From Evernia prunastri (Eukaryota > Ascomycota > Lecanoromycetes > Lecanorales > Parmeliaceae): a stretch of 64,000 bases of DNA. The notes below the pieces were generated by a model. That model had not been told where the DNA came from. It did not search any database and saw only the letters and a list, made by a program, of their open reading frames with translations. The DNA is taken from contig NKYR01000010.1 in the NCBI GenBank assembly GCA_003184365.1, positions 310,001 through 374,000 on the forward strand, given 5' to 3'. Every line of letters begins with the position of its first letter. Within the stretch, counting starts at the first letter, position 1. This document shows, piece by piece, positions 10,033 through 20,469 of the stretch. A program made the translations under genes and the position numbers.

Positions 10033-12006
10033 ATGCGGCGTCTTATGGGTATGGCACGTTCAACCGGACACATGAGCAATGTCAAGCTGATCCAGCGAGC
10101 AGATAGCCTCCTCTCGCTTCTCATCCCGTCGATTATCCTCATCCACCTCTTTCTCGCGCCGTACACGAAAGTCGAGGAGTCTTTCAACATACAAGCTACT
10201 CATGACATCTTAGCTTACGGTCTACCCTGGAGCACGAAATGGGAGCATACGGGCCTATGGCTCAGAGAGCACTATGACCATCTGACATTCACCGGCTCGG
10301 TGCCGAGGACCTTCGTTGGCCCGTTGGCGTTGGCGGGATTGAGTTGGCCGCTTTTGCGCTTTGGACCTGATTATGGTGGGGATGTTCGGGGCCAGTTGAT
10401 CGGTGAGTTTGGAAATCAGCACAGGGATGGTTTATGGCCAAGTCTTGGGTTCGAAGGAGTAACGGAGAGGAGAAGGTGCTAATCGTTGCTCCATGTAGTT
10501 AGAATTGTGCTTGGATTATACAATGCCTACTGCATGGTAGAATTCCGCAATGGTGTTGCTAGAGCCTTTGGCCGAAATGCTGCGAATTGGTACACTCTGT
10601 TCCAGGCGAGCCAGTTCCATATGATGTATTATGCGTCAAGAACGCTGCCTAATTTCTTTGCTCTTGGACTGAGTGAGTGCATAAATGTCTCAACCCTCTG
10701 CGGGATAGTCTGACGGCAATCAGCAACTCTGGCGATGCGAAATCTCCTCCCTCATGCAGGTCGAAGTCCGGCCGCTCGGTCAAGCAGGCGACGCCAGAAG
10801 TTCGCTCTCACGCTCCTTACCGTCGCTGGCATCGTCTTCCGCTCCGAGATCACCATCCTCCTTGCAGTCCAGACTCTCTACCTCTATTTTCGGCCATATA
10901 TCCGTCTGCCGATTTCCTCAATTATTCCAGCCGGCCTTTTGGGCGCGTTCATCGGCCTCACCCTCACAGTCCCTCTCGACAGCTTCTTCTGGCAGCGCTG
11001 GCCCCTATGGCCCGAACTGGCCGGCTTCGTCTTCAACGTGGTGGAAAAGCAATCTTCCAATTGGGGCACCTCTCCATGGCACTTCTACTTCACCGCGGCT
11101 CTTCCACGTCTCCTCTTAAATCCATTCACCTATCAGATCTGTCTTCCCTTGACCCTCGGTATATCCATCCTGCGCCGTCAGGCTCTCGACATCCTCCTCC
11201 CGAACCTAGGTTTTCTGGTACTTTACAGCTTTCAACCGCACAAAGAATGGCGTTTCATCATCTACGTCGTCCCTCCCATCCTCGCCGCTGCTTCCGCAGG
11301 CGCCAGTTGGATCTGGACCCGCCGCGCGAAGTCGTTCGTTTACCGCGTGCTATCCCTCGCCCTTGTGGCATCAACGCTCGCGTCCTACATCGCGAGTTTC
11401 GGTATGCTAGCCGCCTCCCGTCTCAATTATCCTGGCGCCGAAGCGTTGAATCGCTTGCACGTGCTTGCCGGGAACGACACCGGGGTCGTCAAAGTGCATA
11501 TGGACACTTTGGCCTGTATGACCGGCGTGACCAGATTCATGGAACGCGCGCCGCCTGTGTTGGGTGATTCCCAGGGTGCGTTCTGGGTCTATGATAAAAC
11601 GGAAGACGAAGAGAGGCTGTTGGATCCTCTGTTCTGGCAAGGTTTTGACTATGCGCTTGCTGAGCGGCCGGAAAGGGTCATTGGAAGTTGGCAGGTGCTA
11701 AGCATTGTCGAGGGTTACGCTGGCATTGCGATTATGAGGCCTGAAGAGGGGTTGGGAGAGACGATGGAGGATGTGCGCGGGGTGCAGAAAGTGTGGATGG
11801 AGAGTACGTGGAGGGAAGATGCGCTGGGGACGGCGAGGAGATGGCTAGACGAGTTGAGTGTGGGGAGGTTGCAGAGTCTGATCAGGACATATGTCACAGG
11901 GGGTTGGTGGGTGAGGATGAAGACAGAGCCGAGGATCAGGATCCTGAAGAGGGCCAGCATGCCGGAGCGTACTCCTAATGAGCCTGAGCGGGTAAACGAA
12001 GGCTGA
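10033..12006 (+). CDS. ALG12: ALG12-type alpha-1,6-mannosyltransferase (GT22)
   Basis: A multi-spanning ER membrane enzyme of glycosyltransferase family 22 that adds the eighth mannose, in alpha-1,6 linkage, to the dolichol-linked oligosaccharide, using dolichyl-phosphate mannose. I join exons 10033-10402, 10499-10672 and 10724-12006 (608 residues) through two GT-AG introns in correct phase. The luminal loop [17 protein letters not shown] has the [13 protein letters not shown] signature of family 22 enzymes after TM1. PRTFVGPL and [12 protein letters not shown] are further family blocks. The motif [16 protein letters not shown] is typical of this family. ALG12 is favoured over ALG9 or the GPI mannosyltransferases because of the [11 protein letters not shown] and HDHL/YDHL region. 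The start is the first ATG at 10033; internal ATGs at 10045-10072 are alternatives. It shares a promoter region with YOS1. Confidence 0.9.
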
Positions 12007-12252
12007 AGGGAAGCAAGAATCGTCCATTGATTTCATAGAGCGGTGCCTCGATCGGACACTTTACAATCCATCACCTCACTCACTCCAAAACCCTGCAGGA
12101 CTCATAACGCTGAAACCTGCTTGAAACTTCACACCCCAAGTTTCCAAAGGCCGTTCATTCAGTGTTCATTATCCGTTCCATCTTTCCCCCCTCGTCATCT
12201 ATCTACTATCTACTCAAATAGCAACACACCTTTCCCATCAGCAAAGCCCACG

Positions 12253-12402
12253 GCTCGAAGGGTGCAGTTGGTTTCAGCACGCCAGGTCCCTGATTCCCGG
12301 AGTGAGCTGGGTCTTTGTGACTAGCGTTGGGGATTGAGCATGAGCCAGTCCCTAACCCGGAGGGGAATCCTGGAGACCTCAGTTCGAGTCTGAGTTTGAG
12401 CA
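12253..12402 (+). tRNA. Intron-containing tRNA-like gene, anticodon uncertain
   Basis: All four cloverleaf arms can be drawn. The acceptor pairs GCTCGAA (12253-12259) with TTTGAGC (12395-12401), with A as discriminator. The D arm is GTGC-AGTTGGTTTCA-GCAC. The anticodon stem pairs CCAGG (12282-12286) with CCTGG (12369-12373). The T arm is CTCAG-TTCGAGT-CTGAG. Between the anticodon stem halves lie about 82 nt, so a ~75-nt intron is needed after position 37. TCCCT in the loop can pair with AGGGG just before the 3' half, as expected for a tRNA intron bulge-helix-bulge. A strong T8 run follows nine bases after the discriminator. Read this way the anticodon is CCT (Arg), but base 33 is C instead of the near-universal T; a shifted stem would give CCC (Gly) with a mismatch. 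It may be a decayed tRNA. Confidence 0.55.
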
Positions 12403-12410
12403 GTCTGTCC

Positions 12411-12427
12411 TTTTTTTTCTTTTTTTT
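12411..12427 (+). terminator. RNA polymerase III terminator
   Basis: Two T runs (eight T, one C, eight T) start nine bases after the tRNA-like gene. T runs of this length are efficient Pol III terminators and support transcription of the tRNA. Confidence 0.6.
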
Positions 12428-12687
12428 CCCCCTTGGCTTTTTCGGGCTTTTCGGGTTCTCCTTGACCTACTTGATCGTTGGTGTGGGAAAGTGGAGAAGC
12501 GTATCACGGCAATTGTGAGGTGAGTGAGAATGTAAATCTGTACTTGTGAGACTTGGAGGCAGAGATAGTGACCAATATCCGTGGAACGGTGAGATTAGAT
12601 ACATTGAAAGGAAATAGATATATGTGAAATCCAAAACTTACAGCATCTATCTGGAGCCAGCCAGCCAAGCATGAGGTGTGTGTGCCT

Positions 12688-13854
12688 CTAGATATCATTC
12701 GGGCTCACGACCTTCCCCTCCCTCACTAGTCCAGGAGCGATCCACGGTCTTCCAGGCTTTCCATCAACGGGCAACTCGTTCAAGAACCCCCATTGGCTCC
12801 TCTCCTTCCAACCCTTCTGCTTCCAGTGGTTGATCGTTCCATCTGGGAACCAATCCACAACAGGGATCAACCCGCCATCATGAGCCACGCAAACAAACAC
12901 GCTTTCATCCGCATCGAACTCCTCCAGACTCTTCACGCTCTTTTGCGCCGCCGGGGGATCAACGTACCAGCCTCCGGGCTCCTGCGTTACAAGGTAGAAA
13001 GATGAAGTTCGCAGGTTTTCGGGGTCGTGATGGCTGCCTGCAAAAAAAGAGCAGGGGCACGGGGTAGGGAGACGACGATCGAGGGGGACAGAGGAAGGGA
13101 TGGTGCCGGGCATGGGGGCATAGACGGTGGGCCGATATGAGCCGCCGAAGTGGCAGATGTCCCCGCCCATGAACACAAAGGTATCGGGGGTCGTACGCGC
13201 GAAGCCCGAAATGTGTCCAATGGCATGTCCAGGGACGTCAAGGATGTAGAAGCTACCGTCTCCGAAGAGGTCATGGGAAGGGAAGGCACCAATTTTGTTG
13301 TTGGTGTCAAAGGAGATTTCGTGGACCGCACGGCCTTCGAAGTCCTTGTCGAGTATGGGACAGTCCTTGTTAGTGGGATATCCTGGCATGAATTTCTCCT
13401 TGAATCCCGGGCCGACATATAAATCTGTAGACTGTGGAAACAGAGAAAGATCTCCGGTGTGATCCCAATGCCAATGGCTCCATACAACGGCATCAATCTT
13501 TTTGTCGTCCTTCCCACCGTCACGCAGAAGCTCGTTGATGCTTTTGGAAATATTGAGACCCGGTATGCCGTTTTTGATGGAGGCGTAGGAGGCTGGGGCA
13601 TGGTTCCACCAGTCTTTCCTGCAACCCAGGTCGAACAGGATCGTTTTGCCCAACTTCTTGTTCTCGATCACAAAGGCGAAGGTCGGCATGTTCATGTGTT
13701 CATGCCCATTTTGTACCGGTTGAACGAAGGCTTTGGCCGGTACGACAATGTCAGTGGTGGTATTGATGATGGACACTTCCACCGTAGAGTTGGATTGGGG
13801 GAGGTTCAAGGAAGGGTGTGTCTTAGGTTTGATGTCGTCGCCTGCCATGGTCAT
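12688..13854 (-). CDS. Metallo-beta-lactamase-fold hydrolase, lactonase-like
   Basis: A 388-residue protein if translation begins at ATG 13854 (MTMAGDD; ATG 13848 has the better ACCATGG context). The zinc-binding signature HxHxDH is intact as SHWHWDHTGD, with H127, H129, D131 and H132. Further metal-ligand candidates lie in DVPGHAIGHISG and FMGGDICHFGGSY. This arrangement resembles the N-acyl homoserine lactonase-like branch of the metallo-beta-lactamase superfamily, which in fungi is large and mostly uncharacterised. The substrate cannot be read from the sequence. There is no signal peptide with this start, so a cytosolic location is likely. The in-frame sequence upstream of 13854 (hydrophobic, then AT-rich) looks like promoter and not coding. 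No intron is seen. Confidence 0.85.
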   Translation of the reverse strand: MTMAGDDIKPKTHPSLNLPQSNSTVEVSIINTTTDIVVPAKAFVQPVQNGHEHMNMPTFAFVIENKKLGKTILFDLGCRKDWWNHAPASYASIKNGIPGLNISKSINELLRDGGKDDKKIDAVVWSHWHWDHTGDLSLFPQSTDLYVGPGFKEKFMPGYPTNKDCPILDKDFEGRAVHEISFDTNNKIGAFPSHDLFGDGSFYILDVPGHAIGHISGFARTTPDTFVFMGGDICHFGGSYRPTVYAPMPGTIPSSVPLDRRLPTPCPCSFFAGSHHDPENLRTSSFYLVTQEPGGWYVDPPAAQKSVKSLEEFDADESVFVCVAHDGGLIPVVDWFPDGTINHWKQKGWKERSQWGFLNELPVDGKPGRPWIAPGLVREGKVVSPNDI

Positions 13855-14483
13855 TGTCTCGGCTTGAGTTAAGATGACCCAATTACACTTGTGTATTATA
13901 GAGATAAAAAAAGCAAAGCTTGACATGGAATTATGAAATAGCAATCAATCACCTTTCCCCGCATAACATTGCGGGGAAAGCTCCGTTATTTTGCCTTTGA
14001 GGGTGGATGAAAGGGATCAACGCATGTTACAGTTGGAAATCGAGATCGAGCGGAGCCCGCCTGGTATACCAGACAAGATGCGATTGCATGATTCTAGAAA
14101 GATTAGAGCGTCGTATGTAGGAAAATGGATGACGTGGTCGAAGTTGGGGAAGAATGCAGACACGACGCACAGGAGGGCTAGAATTGTTGTAACTTGGCAC
14201 GAGCATTCAGCTGCAGGGAACACACATTGTTTCCGGCAAATTTAAAGACGATATGCAAGCAGTCGAGTAGACATGCCTGCACGCTGCGCTGCAGGGGAAA
14301 ACGAGAAAGAAAAGAACTGTACAGAGTGGGTAAGGAACCGCCCGGCGCTAAGAGTTTATCTCCGAGGCGCGTTTTTTTGAGCAGTATTGGGACTGTGGGA
14401 GCGGAGAACACAACACAAGCAGTGACTTGCAAGCGTAAAGTACATACAGAAATACGGTGTTGCATACTGTTCGAGTCCTAGAT
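13855..14483. other. Divergent intergenic region
   Basis: The region between two divergent genes, holding both promoters. A short direct echo, CCCCGCATAACATTGCGGGGAAA near 13956-13980, forms an imperfect hairpin (CCCCGCA / TGCGGGG). No gene is supported. Confidence 0.55.
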
Positions 14484-15956
14484 ATGTCCACTGTCCGAAA
14501 ATATGCTGGTCTGCCGGACCTAGTGAGTGCCATGGCTCTGTGTATCAATCAAATCAAGCAACTCATCTGAAGTGTAGGACCCTGCACCAGATATTTATGA
14601 GACTCCCGAGCTCACAGAAGACACATCCACACATCTTGTGAGCTTCGGACATATTCTCAAGACTTTATAACCGCATTGACTGTTCGTCAGACAGCTACAA
14701 CCCTCCGCTCCGAATCTCCTGAATCCTCCTATCATGAAGACGAGGACGGAACCAGCGGAATTGTACGTCATCGCCTGGATGCAGACGAGGCTCGAACACA
14801 TTTTCTAAGTTCAGGCGACCACGACCCCAGTCTTTCAAGTCGAATCAGTAGTAAACGAAAGTCTTATCGATCTTCAAGTAGAAAGAGGCGGAAAGATGGT
14901 CCGGAGATCAACGGCCTCATCAATGGAATCGAGGTTTCCAGCGACGAGGAGGTGGAATCGTTGGAGCGCAAGCTCGCACGGTTACGAAAAGAAGTAGTCG
15001 AAGTGAAAGGGGAGTTTGAGCAAAGGAGAGCAAAACAAGACGGGGGAGTGACCAAAGAGCCACGGCGTGAAGCCGAGAGCTTAGACACTTTGACCCAGGT
15101 CTTGGAAAGCATAGATCTAACTAACCCTGATGGTGGCCCCGGCGCTGCAAGTCGCCTGACACAGAGACTCGTGGCCGTAACAAACCCACCAGGGGCCTCA
15201 GGGGATTCAGTATATGGAGGGGAGTCTGGGCCAACGCAGCAGAACGGAGCCCGCCCCACGTATACAGTCGCCTATGCACCCACCTATAAGGCGGACCATA
15301 CGCTCTCCAAAGTCTCTGACTTTGATTCGCGGTTGACATTGATCGAGGCCGCATTGGGCCTCGATGCCATCGCATTGCCTACACAGGATGAATTGCCCAT
15401 GAAAGCCGTTCTACCGGCTTTGGATACCCTGGACAAGCAGCTGACCACCCTCTCTACCTCCACAGACACGTCGCTCGACAAGATTAGTCGAAGAGTAAGG
15501 CAATTGACGCAAGATGCGGAGAAGCTCGAGCAAGCCAGAAGAGCCGCAAAGTCAGCGCAAGAAGACTTCAATCCCTCAAACGAAAATTTCCCATTGCTGA
15601 ATGGTCCAGCCAAAGATTCGGACTTTCTCTATGACGCTGAGCAAATGTCGAAGATTAATGCACTCTATGGCACTCTTTCTACTATCGAATCGCTAGCGCC
15701 GCTATTGCCGTCTATGCTGGATAGACTACGATCTCTACGCTCCCTTCACGCTGATGCTGCAACGGCAAGTCAGACTTTAGCACAGCTGGAAGCGCGGCAA
15801 GATGATACGAAGCAAGAATTGCAAGGCTGGCGCGAAGGGTTAGAGAAGGTGGAGAATGCAATGAAGCGGGGAGAGCAAACAGTGAAAGGGAATACTGAAA
15901 CCGTTGAAGGCTGGGTGAAGGAGCTGGAAGAGAGAACGCGGAAGCTTTATTCGTGA
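14484..15956 (+). CDS. Dynactin subunit 2 (p50, dynamitin)
   Basis: A 454-residue coiled-coil protein from exons 14484-14522, 14578-14637 and 14691-15956. The joined N-terminus reads MSTVRKYAGLPDLDPAPDIY and continues ETPELTED, the hallmark of dynamitin from fungi to animals. Dynamitin is part of the shoulder of dynactin, which links cytoplasmic dynein to cargo on microtubules, so it matters for nuclear and organelle movement in hyphae. The remainder is predicted coiled coil: a heptad-rich segment around residues 85-120 (LERKLARLRKEVVEVKGEF), then helices with DSRLTLIEAALGLD, RRVRQLTQDAEKLEQARR and a final region to the C-terminus. Both introns are GT-AG and phase 0. The two tiny 5' exons explain why the long open frame begins inside the gene. 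Confidence 0.93.
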
Positions 15957-16502
15957 CTGGTGTGCAGAAATGTCTCTGCTTTTATGTCTTGACCCTCGCC
16001 ATTTCTGGTCCGATCGTGGCCATATACCCCAATTGCATGTTTGAATTAGCACTTGTCAGGCATTGCTTTCACCTTTAAAGGTCTTAATGATGGCGCTGCT
16101 ATTCTGCTTTCGCGAGATCGAGGCAGCCACTGTCCACATTAATAAGAGGAGCGCATGGTTTGCTTTTCAAGTCTTTCGTTCGAATGTCACGGAACTTGGC
16201 ACTATCACTCCGACAATCCGAGGTCGACTCGTCGACTTTCAGCCAATCAACGGCCATGGATCTCATCTGTTGACGGCGGAATGCTTCTCCGGCACTATTC
16301 CAGTACCACCTCCCCTCCAATCCTCCATCCTTTCTACCCAAACCACCTCCATCAGACCAACACTCGGACGCTTCAACTGAGTCTTCAACAGATGAACGAC
16401 GAACATCTTTCATCCTCTGAGCCTAATGTCCATCAAGGTACACTTTTGTACTGTGCTGAAATCCCAACCTTGGCTTGGTACCACCCTTATACAACAAACA
16501 AT
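15957..16502. other. Intergenic, no supported gene
   Basis: Between the dynamitin stop and the F-box gene. Overlapping short open frames on both strands show no recognisable features. The second half probably contains the F-box gene promoter. Confidence 0.5.
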
Positions 16503-18128
16503 ATGGCTTTGACCAACAGCTTAACCATGGCAACCCAGACTTGTAAGTAGCGACCCCATAGAGTATCTCAACTTATTGCATGGCAAACTCGTCGAACCGC
16601 CGGTCCATCCAGCAGCCGATCTCTGTCAAGTCATCCGTCATGCTATTACATATAAACATCATAAAACATTTCTCATCTATAGAGGCAGTGTAAGCTGAGT
16701 CATACTTCAGGTCACATTGATAGAGTCCCAAATGAGATACTACACAAGGTTCTTCAAAGAGGTCCATTGCGCTTTTTGATGCTCGTCCGCTTGGTCTGCA
16801 AAGGCTGGGCCGAAGTTGGCACGGAGTACCTCTTCGAGCACATTTACTTTGCCTCTCGTCCTGAATCCATCAGACGTTTCGAAAACATCATCGGGCATCG
16901 CCATCTTGCTGAATGTGTGAAACACCTGGTCTTCGACGATACCCAGCTACCGAAGAGACTGCTGCGGGAGGAGTCACACTCCTCAGCGCTTGCAAATAAT
17001 CGCTTGTGGTCTCGTTGTGAACAAGTCGCGGCGCACGATGCTTTTTTCCAGCATTACCACCATCAGGAGCAAATAAAGGCCAGCTCAAAGGATCTCACTG
17101 TACTTTTGGAAGGGATACCCCGGCTTACGAAGATGAAAAAGGTATCTGTGATTGGAGGTCCCTCGCACCTCTCCAGGCTCCGAATCCCAGCGGGTCCTCA
17201 CACGGGAGACCTGGCTGATGCTGAAGTCGCTGCATCATACTGGTCTTATCACAAGCAAAACAAAGCGTATTACGAGCCATGGGACGGTCTCCGCGTTCAG
17301 CATCTTTTTGGGGCCCTTTCTTCTCCAAAAATACGTTTCACAGAGTTACACATCGGTAATTGGCAAGAGTATCCAACTCCGCTGAAGATGGGTCTGCCAT
17401 TATCTTCTCTCATGGCGCCCAACAGCATAGAACAAGCGAATTTCACGACGAATGCTCAGACTGTATTCAGCCGCCTCACAGAACTCAATTTACAGATTGA
17501 TCTGAACCCTAGAGTCAAAGGTCACGATTACAGTGAAAGATACTACGAAACTCTTTTCCAGATATTGTCATCAATGACCCGCCTAAAGCGCCTTACTTTT
17601 GGAGTAACTCAATGGAGTGTGGTCTTTGATGTGCACCATACAAAACGGCTGTTGAACAACACCTGGCACGATCTTGTAGCAATAAAGCTTCGATGCATGC
17701 GCGTCGACCCCGATACACTGCTCGACTTCTTGGCAAGACACAAGGCTACACTGACCACCCTTTACCTCCAACACGTCGGCTTCGAGCCGGATTCGAGGCA
17801 TACTTGGCTGGATGTCGCGCAGCGAGGCGGGCAATTTCTTCGCTTGGACTATGCGGAGCTTGATGTGTACGAATGGGGTGCTGACTCTGATACCAGCGGC
17901 TGTCCATCAAACAGTACTTCTACAGACCTTGCTGTCATTCTAGCCGGAGGTTATCCAGCTATGCCACCAAGCGGTGAGGCAGGCGACAGTCACCGGGTGA
18001 TGAAACCAAGCTTTCCAATGAAGGCGAGAGAAACACACCGGGGCTTTGGGTTCCAGAACAATGTATGTGATCGATGTGGGAGATGGTTGATGAGTAATGC
18101 TCAGGCTCAGATGATTGACTCCCACTGA
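16503..18128 (+). CDS. F-box-like domain protein, hypothetical
   Basis: I propose two exons, 16503-16542 and 16711-18128 (485 residues), joined by a 168-nt GT-AG intron. The second exon then starts with an F-box: IDRVPNEILHKVLQ, PLRFLMLVRLVCKGWAEVGT and YLFEHIYF (about residues 15-60). Fungal proteins of this class are thought to act as substrate adaptors of SCF ubiquitin ligases, or to have unknown roles. The rest is a repeat-poor, probably leucine-rich-repeat-like region (for example LTELNLQIDL, LKRLTFGVTQW, TLTTLYLQHVGFE). The C-terminus ends with a CDRC-x2-W motif. A broken paralog sits 800 bp downstream and shares the intron position, which supports the model. The exact first exon is inferred; the open frame alone begins at a Met inside the F-box (16776). 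Confidence 0.7.
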
Positions 18129-18913
18129 CTTCGGGTTCTTCGGCCACGGCTATCATTCGTCTCTATCCGAGACTGCGACAACAAGGGCCGTGCAAGCCAC
18201 TATAAGTCAATTCTACGAACCAGCCTGGAATATCTTGTCATACGTGATCGACCCGCTTAAGTACCAGCATTGAAACAGCATACAAAGCTCCTCGTTGACT
18301 TGAGATTCCTAGGAATCTTGAGGACCGGTTTCGTTGCCACTTTCTCCACCAATCAGCCCAAAACACGCACCGATCCGGTATCTCGGCGGACTGTCCATCT
18401 CTAAGCGTTGCCTACTTTCACTGTCGGTGGATTGGGTTATGCAAGATTATCTGTGCTCCACCTAATAATGCAGCTCTCTTCATCTGATTTTACATGTACT
18501 ATGCATAATATACTAAGCGATTTCATATTCCTTTCAGTTGCTTGCTTGATCGGAACGCGCTGCTTGATTCCCTTTCCTTTGTTTTTGTGCAACCGTCTAC
18601 GGCCCGGCTCTCTTTTCTCGGAGCAATCGATATGTTATCTTACCAATCACAATTACATAGCAAAGCCTTCTACCTACATTGTGCATGCTACTCTTGATTC
18701 AAAGATCAATAGGGCCGTCGAAAGGAAGAGAAATGTCGCGAGCAAGCCCGAACAACGAACTGGACACGAGAACAACTTGCTTTGTCTTCATGAACACCTG
18801 ATCAAAACTCGATGAAGCCCACCCTTTTTCCATCATCCGATAGCTATTTCTCAGACTCAGCTAATGTTTGATCTAGGCGAGCACAAGGTGCAGCTCAAAG
18901 ATAACCCCAGAAA
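18129..18913. other. Intergenic, no supported gene
   Basis: Spacer between the intact and the broken F-box genes. One 135-codon open frame (18408-18815) has a Cys/Leu/Ile-rich composition with no recognisable domain, and I do not call it. Confidence 0.5.
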
Positions 18914-20027
18914 ATGGAATCTGTCATGGCCAAAAAATCGGCAAAAGGAAGGGATTCTCATAATAAGAAAGACAAGTCCTTGTGTCTTCAAAAGCGTGAG
19001 AACAATGCACGTCGACGTTGGGTCACGAGCTGATTGGTGCTTCTTAGGTGCTACGGAGGTCCAAAGATTTCCAGTCGAAGCAATAGAGAGTATTCTCAAG
19101 AACCTAGACCGTCAACGCCTCCAAAGGGCTAGAAAGGTCTGCAAAAGTTGGGCTTCGATTGGCGGAAGATTTCTCCTCGCCCGAAAACTATGGAATATTT
19201 CACCTAGGTGACTTCTCGGTTCTACCCTCCAATCACGCACCTGGTCTTCGACGAGACCCAGCTAGGGGAGTATTTCCTCGACGAAGCGACATTTCCAATG
19301 AACTGGGCAATGAGAAGATCTACTGGTGGAGAAGTCGCGATGAAGGAGGCTCGGAACGCATGCTGCCGGCTGTTTCATTAGTGAAAAAGAAATCATGAAC
19401 AGTGGAGAGGGACAGTGCAGAGGATCTCAGAGTACTTCGATGAGGCCTGCCTCTTCTTACCGAGCTCAAAAAAGTCTCGGTGATCGGTGGTCCGTCGACG
19501 GCACCAACGGACCCTAGAAGTGTATGCTACTGAACCGTGGACGACCTGCCCAGGAATCCACCACTACCGCAATCAGTGTCTCACTTTTATTTCATCAATT
19601 CCTTGCAATTCCTCCTAGATATCAATGTCCGCGCTTTCCATACTTTATTGCGAGCGCTACAGGAGCACGACGCAACGCGTGGAAGGATCATGGTAATGCT
19701 CGTTGGCGACTGGTCACTGACACCGGGTCAATTCTCCCTCGCAATGGGTCTCTCACTCGCATCGCTCTGTGTACCAGAAAGTGAGCACAATTTATTCCGC
19801 AATTTGAAGAGGCTCAAACTTCACATTGACTTGGGGCGCCGATCGGGCCAGGCCTGGTCCGTCGAGGATACCGTGCCACTTCTGTCTCTTGCAGCAGCAA
19901 CAAAGAAAGCAACAAAGCTGGAGGTGCTCTCATTTGGAGTCGCAGACGAGGTATTAGCTTCTATCGACATCCAATGCCTGCTACAGAACACTTGGTCCAA
20001 CCTCATCAGCGTCAGGTTCTGAAACAT
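18914..20027 (+). pseudogene. Broken F-box gene, paralog of the upstream gene
   Basis: An apparent first exon (18914-18995) and GT-AG intron (18996-19047) lead into an F-box, VQRFPVEAIESILKNL and ARKVCKSWASIGGRFLLAR, in the same phase as the intact neighbour. The frame then stops at 19209. Later pieces still match the neighbour in other frames: LVFDETQLG near 19240, LKKVSVIGGPS near 19470 (neighbour: MKKVSVIGGPS), and FRNLKRLKLHIDL to NTWSNLISVRF at 19800-20022 (neighbour: NTWHDLVAIKLR). Several stops and frame changes separate these pieces, so this is a tandem duplicate in decay. The open piece at 19537-20022 could still be transcribed. Confidence 0.75.
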
Positions 20028-20431
20028 AAGTCACATACGACGTATTACTAGGATTCTTCAATCGCCATCTATCTGGTGAATTGTGCTCAGCAACTTGTCA
20101 GTTTTTCCGAGCGTGTACTTGATGTATAGGGTTAGGACTTTTTGTCTACGGACCGCCGCATTGCAAGATTGTACATAGGAGGTCGAGCAATGGAGCAGCT
20201 ACGCTTGGCCATCTGCTACATAGGGTCGAGCTGCTGAGAGCGATTGGGAGGCTCAAATGGACTGGGAAGCGGGCCGCACGTCGCAAAGGTGTCGATGAGA
20301 GAGAACGGTGTCACGAGAAGTGGCGGGCCATCTATCTACAAATGCTGCATATCATTATAGTGACTAAACTATACTTTTCTGAATAGATGCGGGAGAAGGA
20401 CGTAGAATAAAGGCAGGCCGGTGTACATTGA
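20028..20431. other. Spacer between F-box pseudogene and LINE
   Basis: No gene seen. The first bases may be the decayed 3' end of the F-box pseudogene. The segment ends at the (ATTG)n tail of the LINE. Confidence 0.45.
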
Positions 20432-20469
20432 TTGATTGATTGATTATGTCATACTACCCCTGAAGTTAG

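Noticed and set aside
10677..11567. 296-codon frame overlapping ALG12
   Set aside because: Out-of-frame shadow of ALG12 exon 3; Ser/Arg/Pro-rich without domains.
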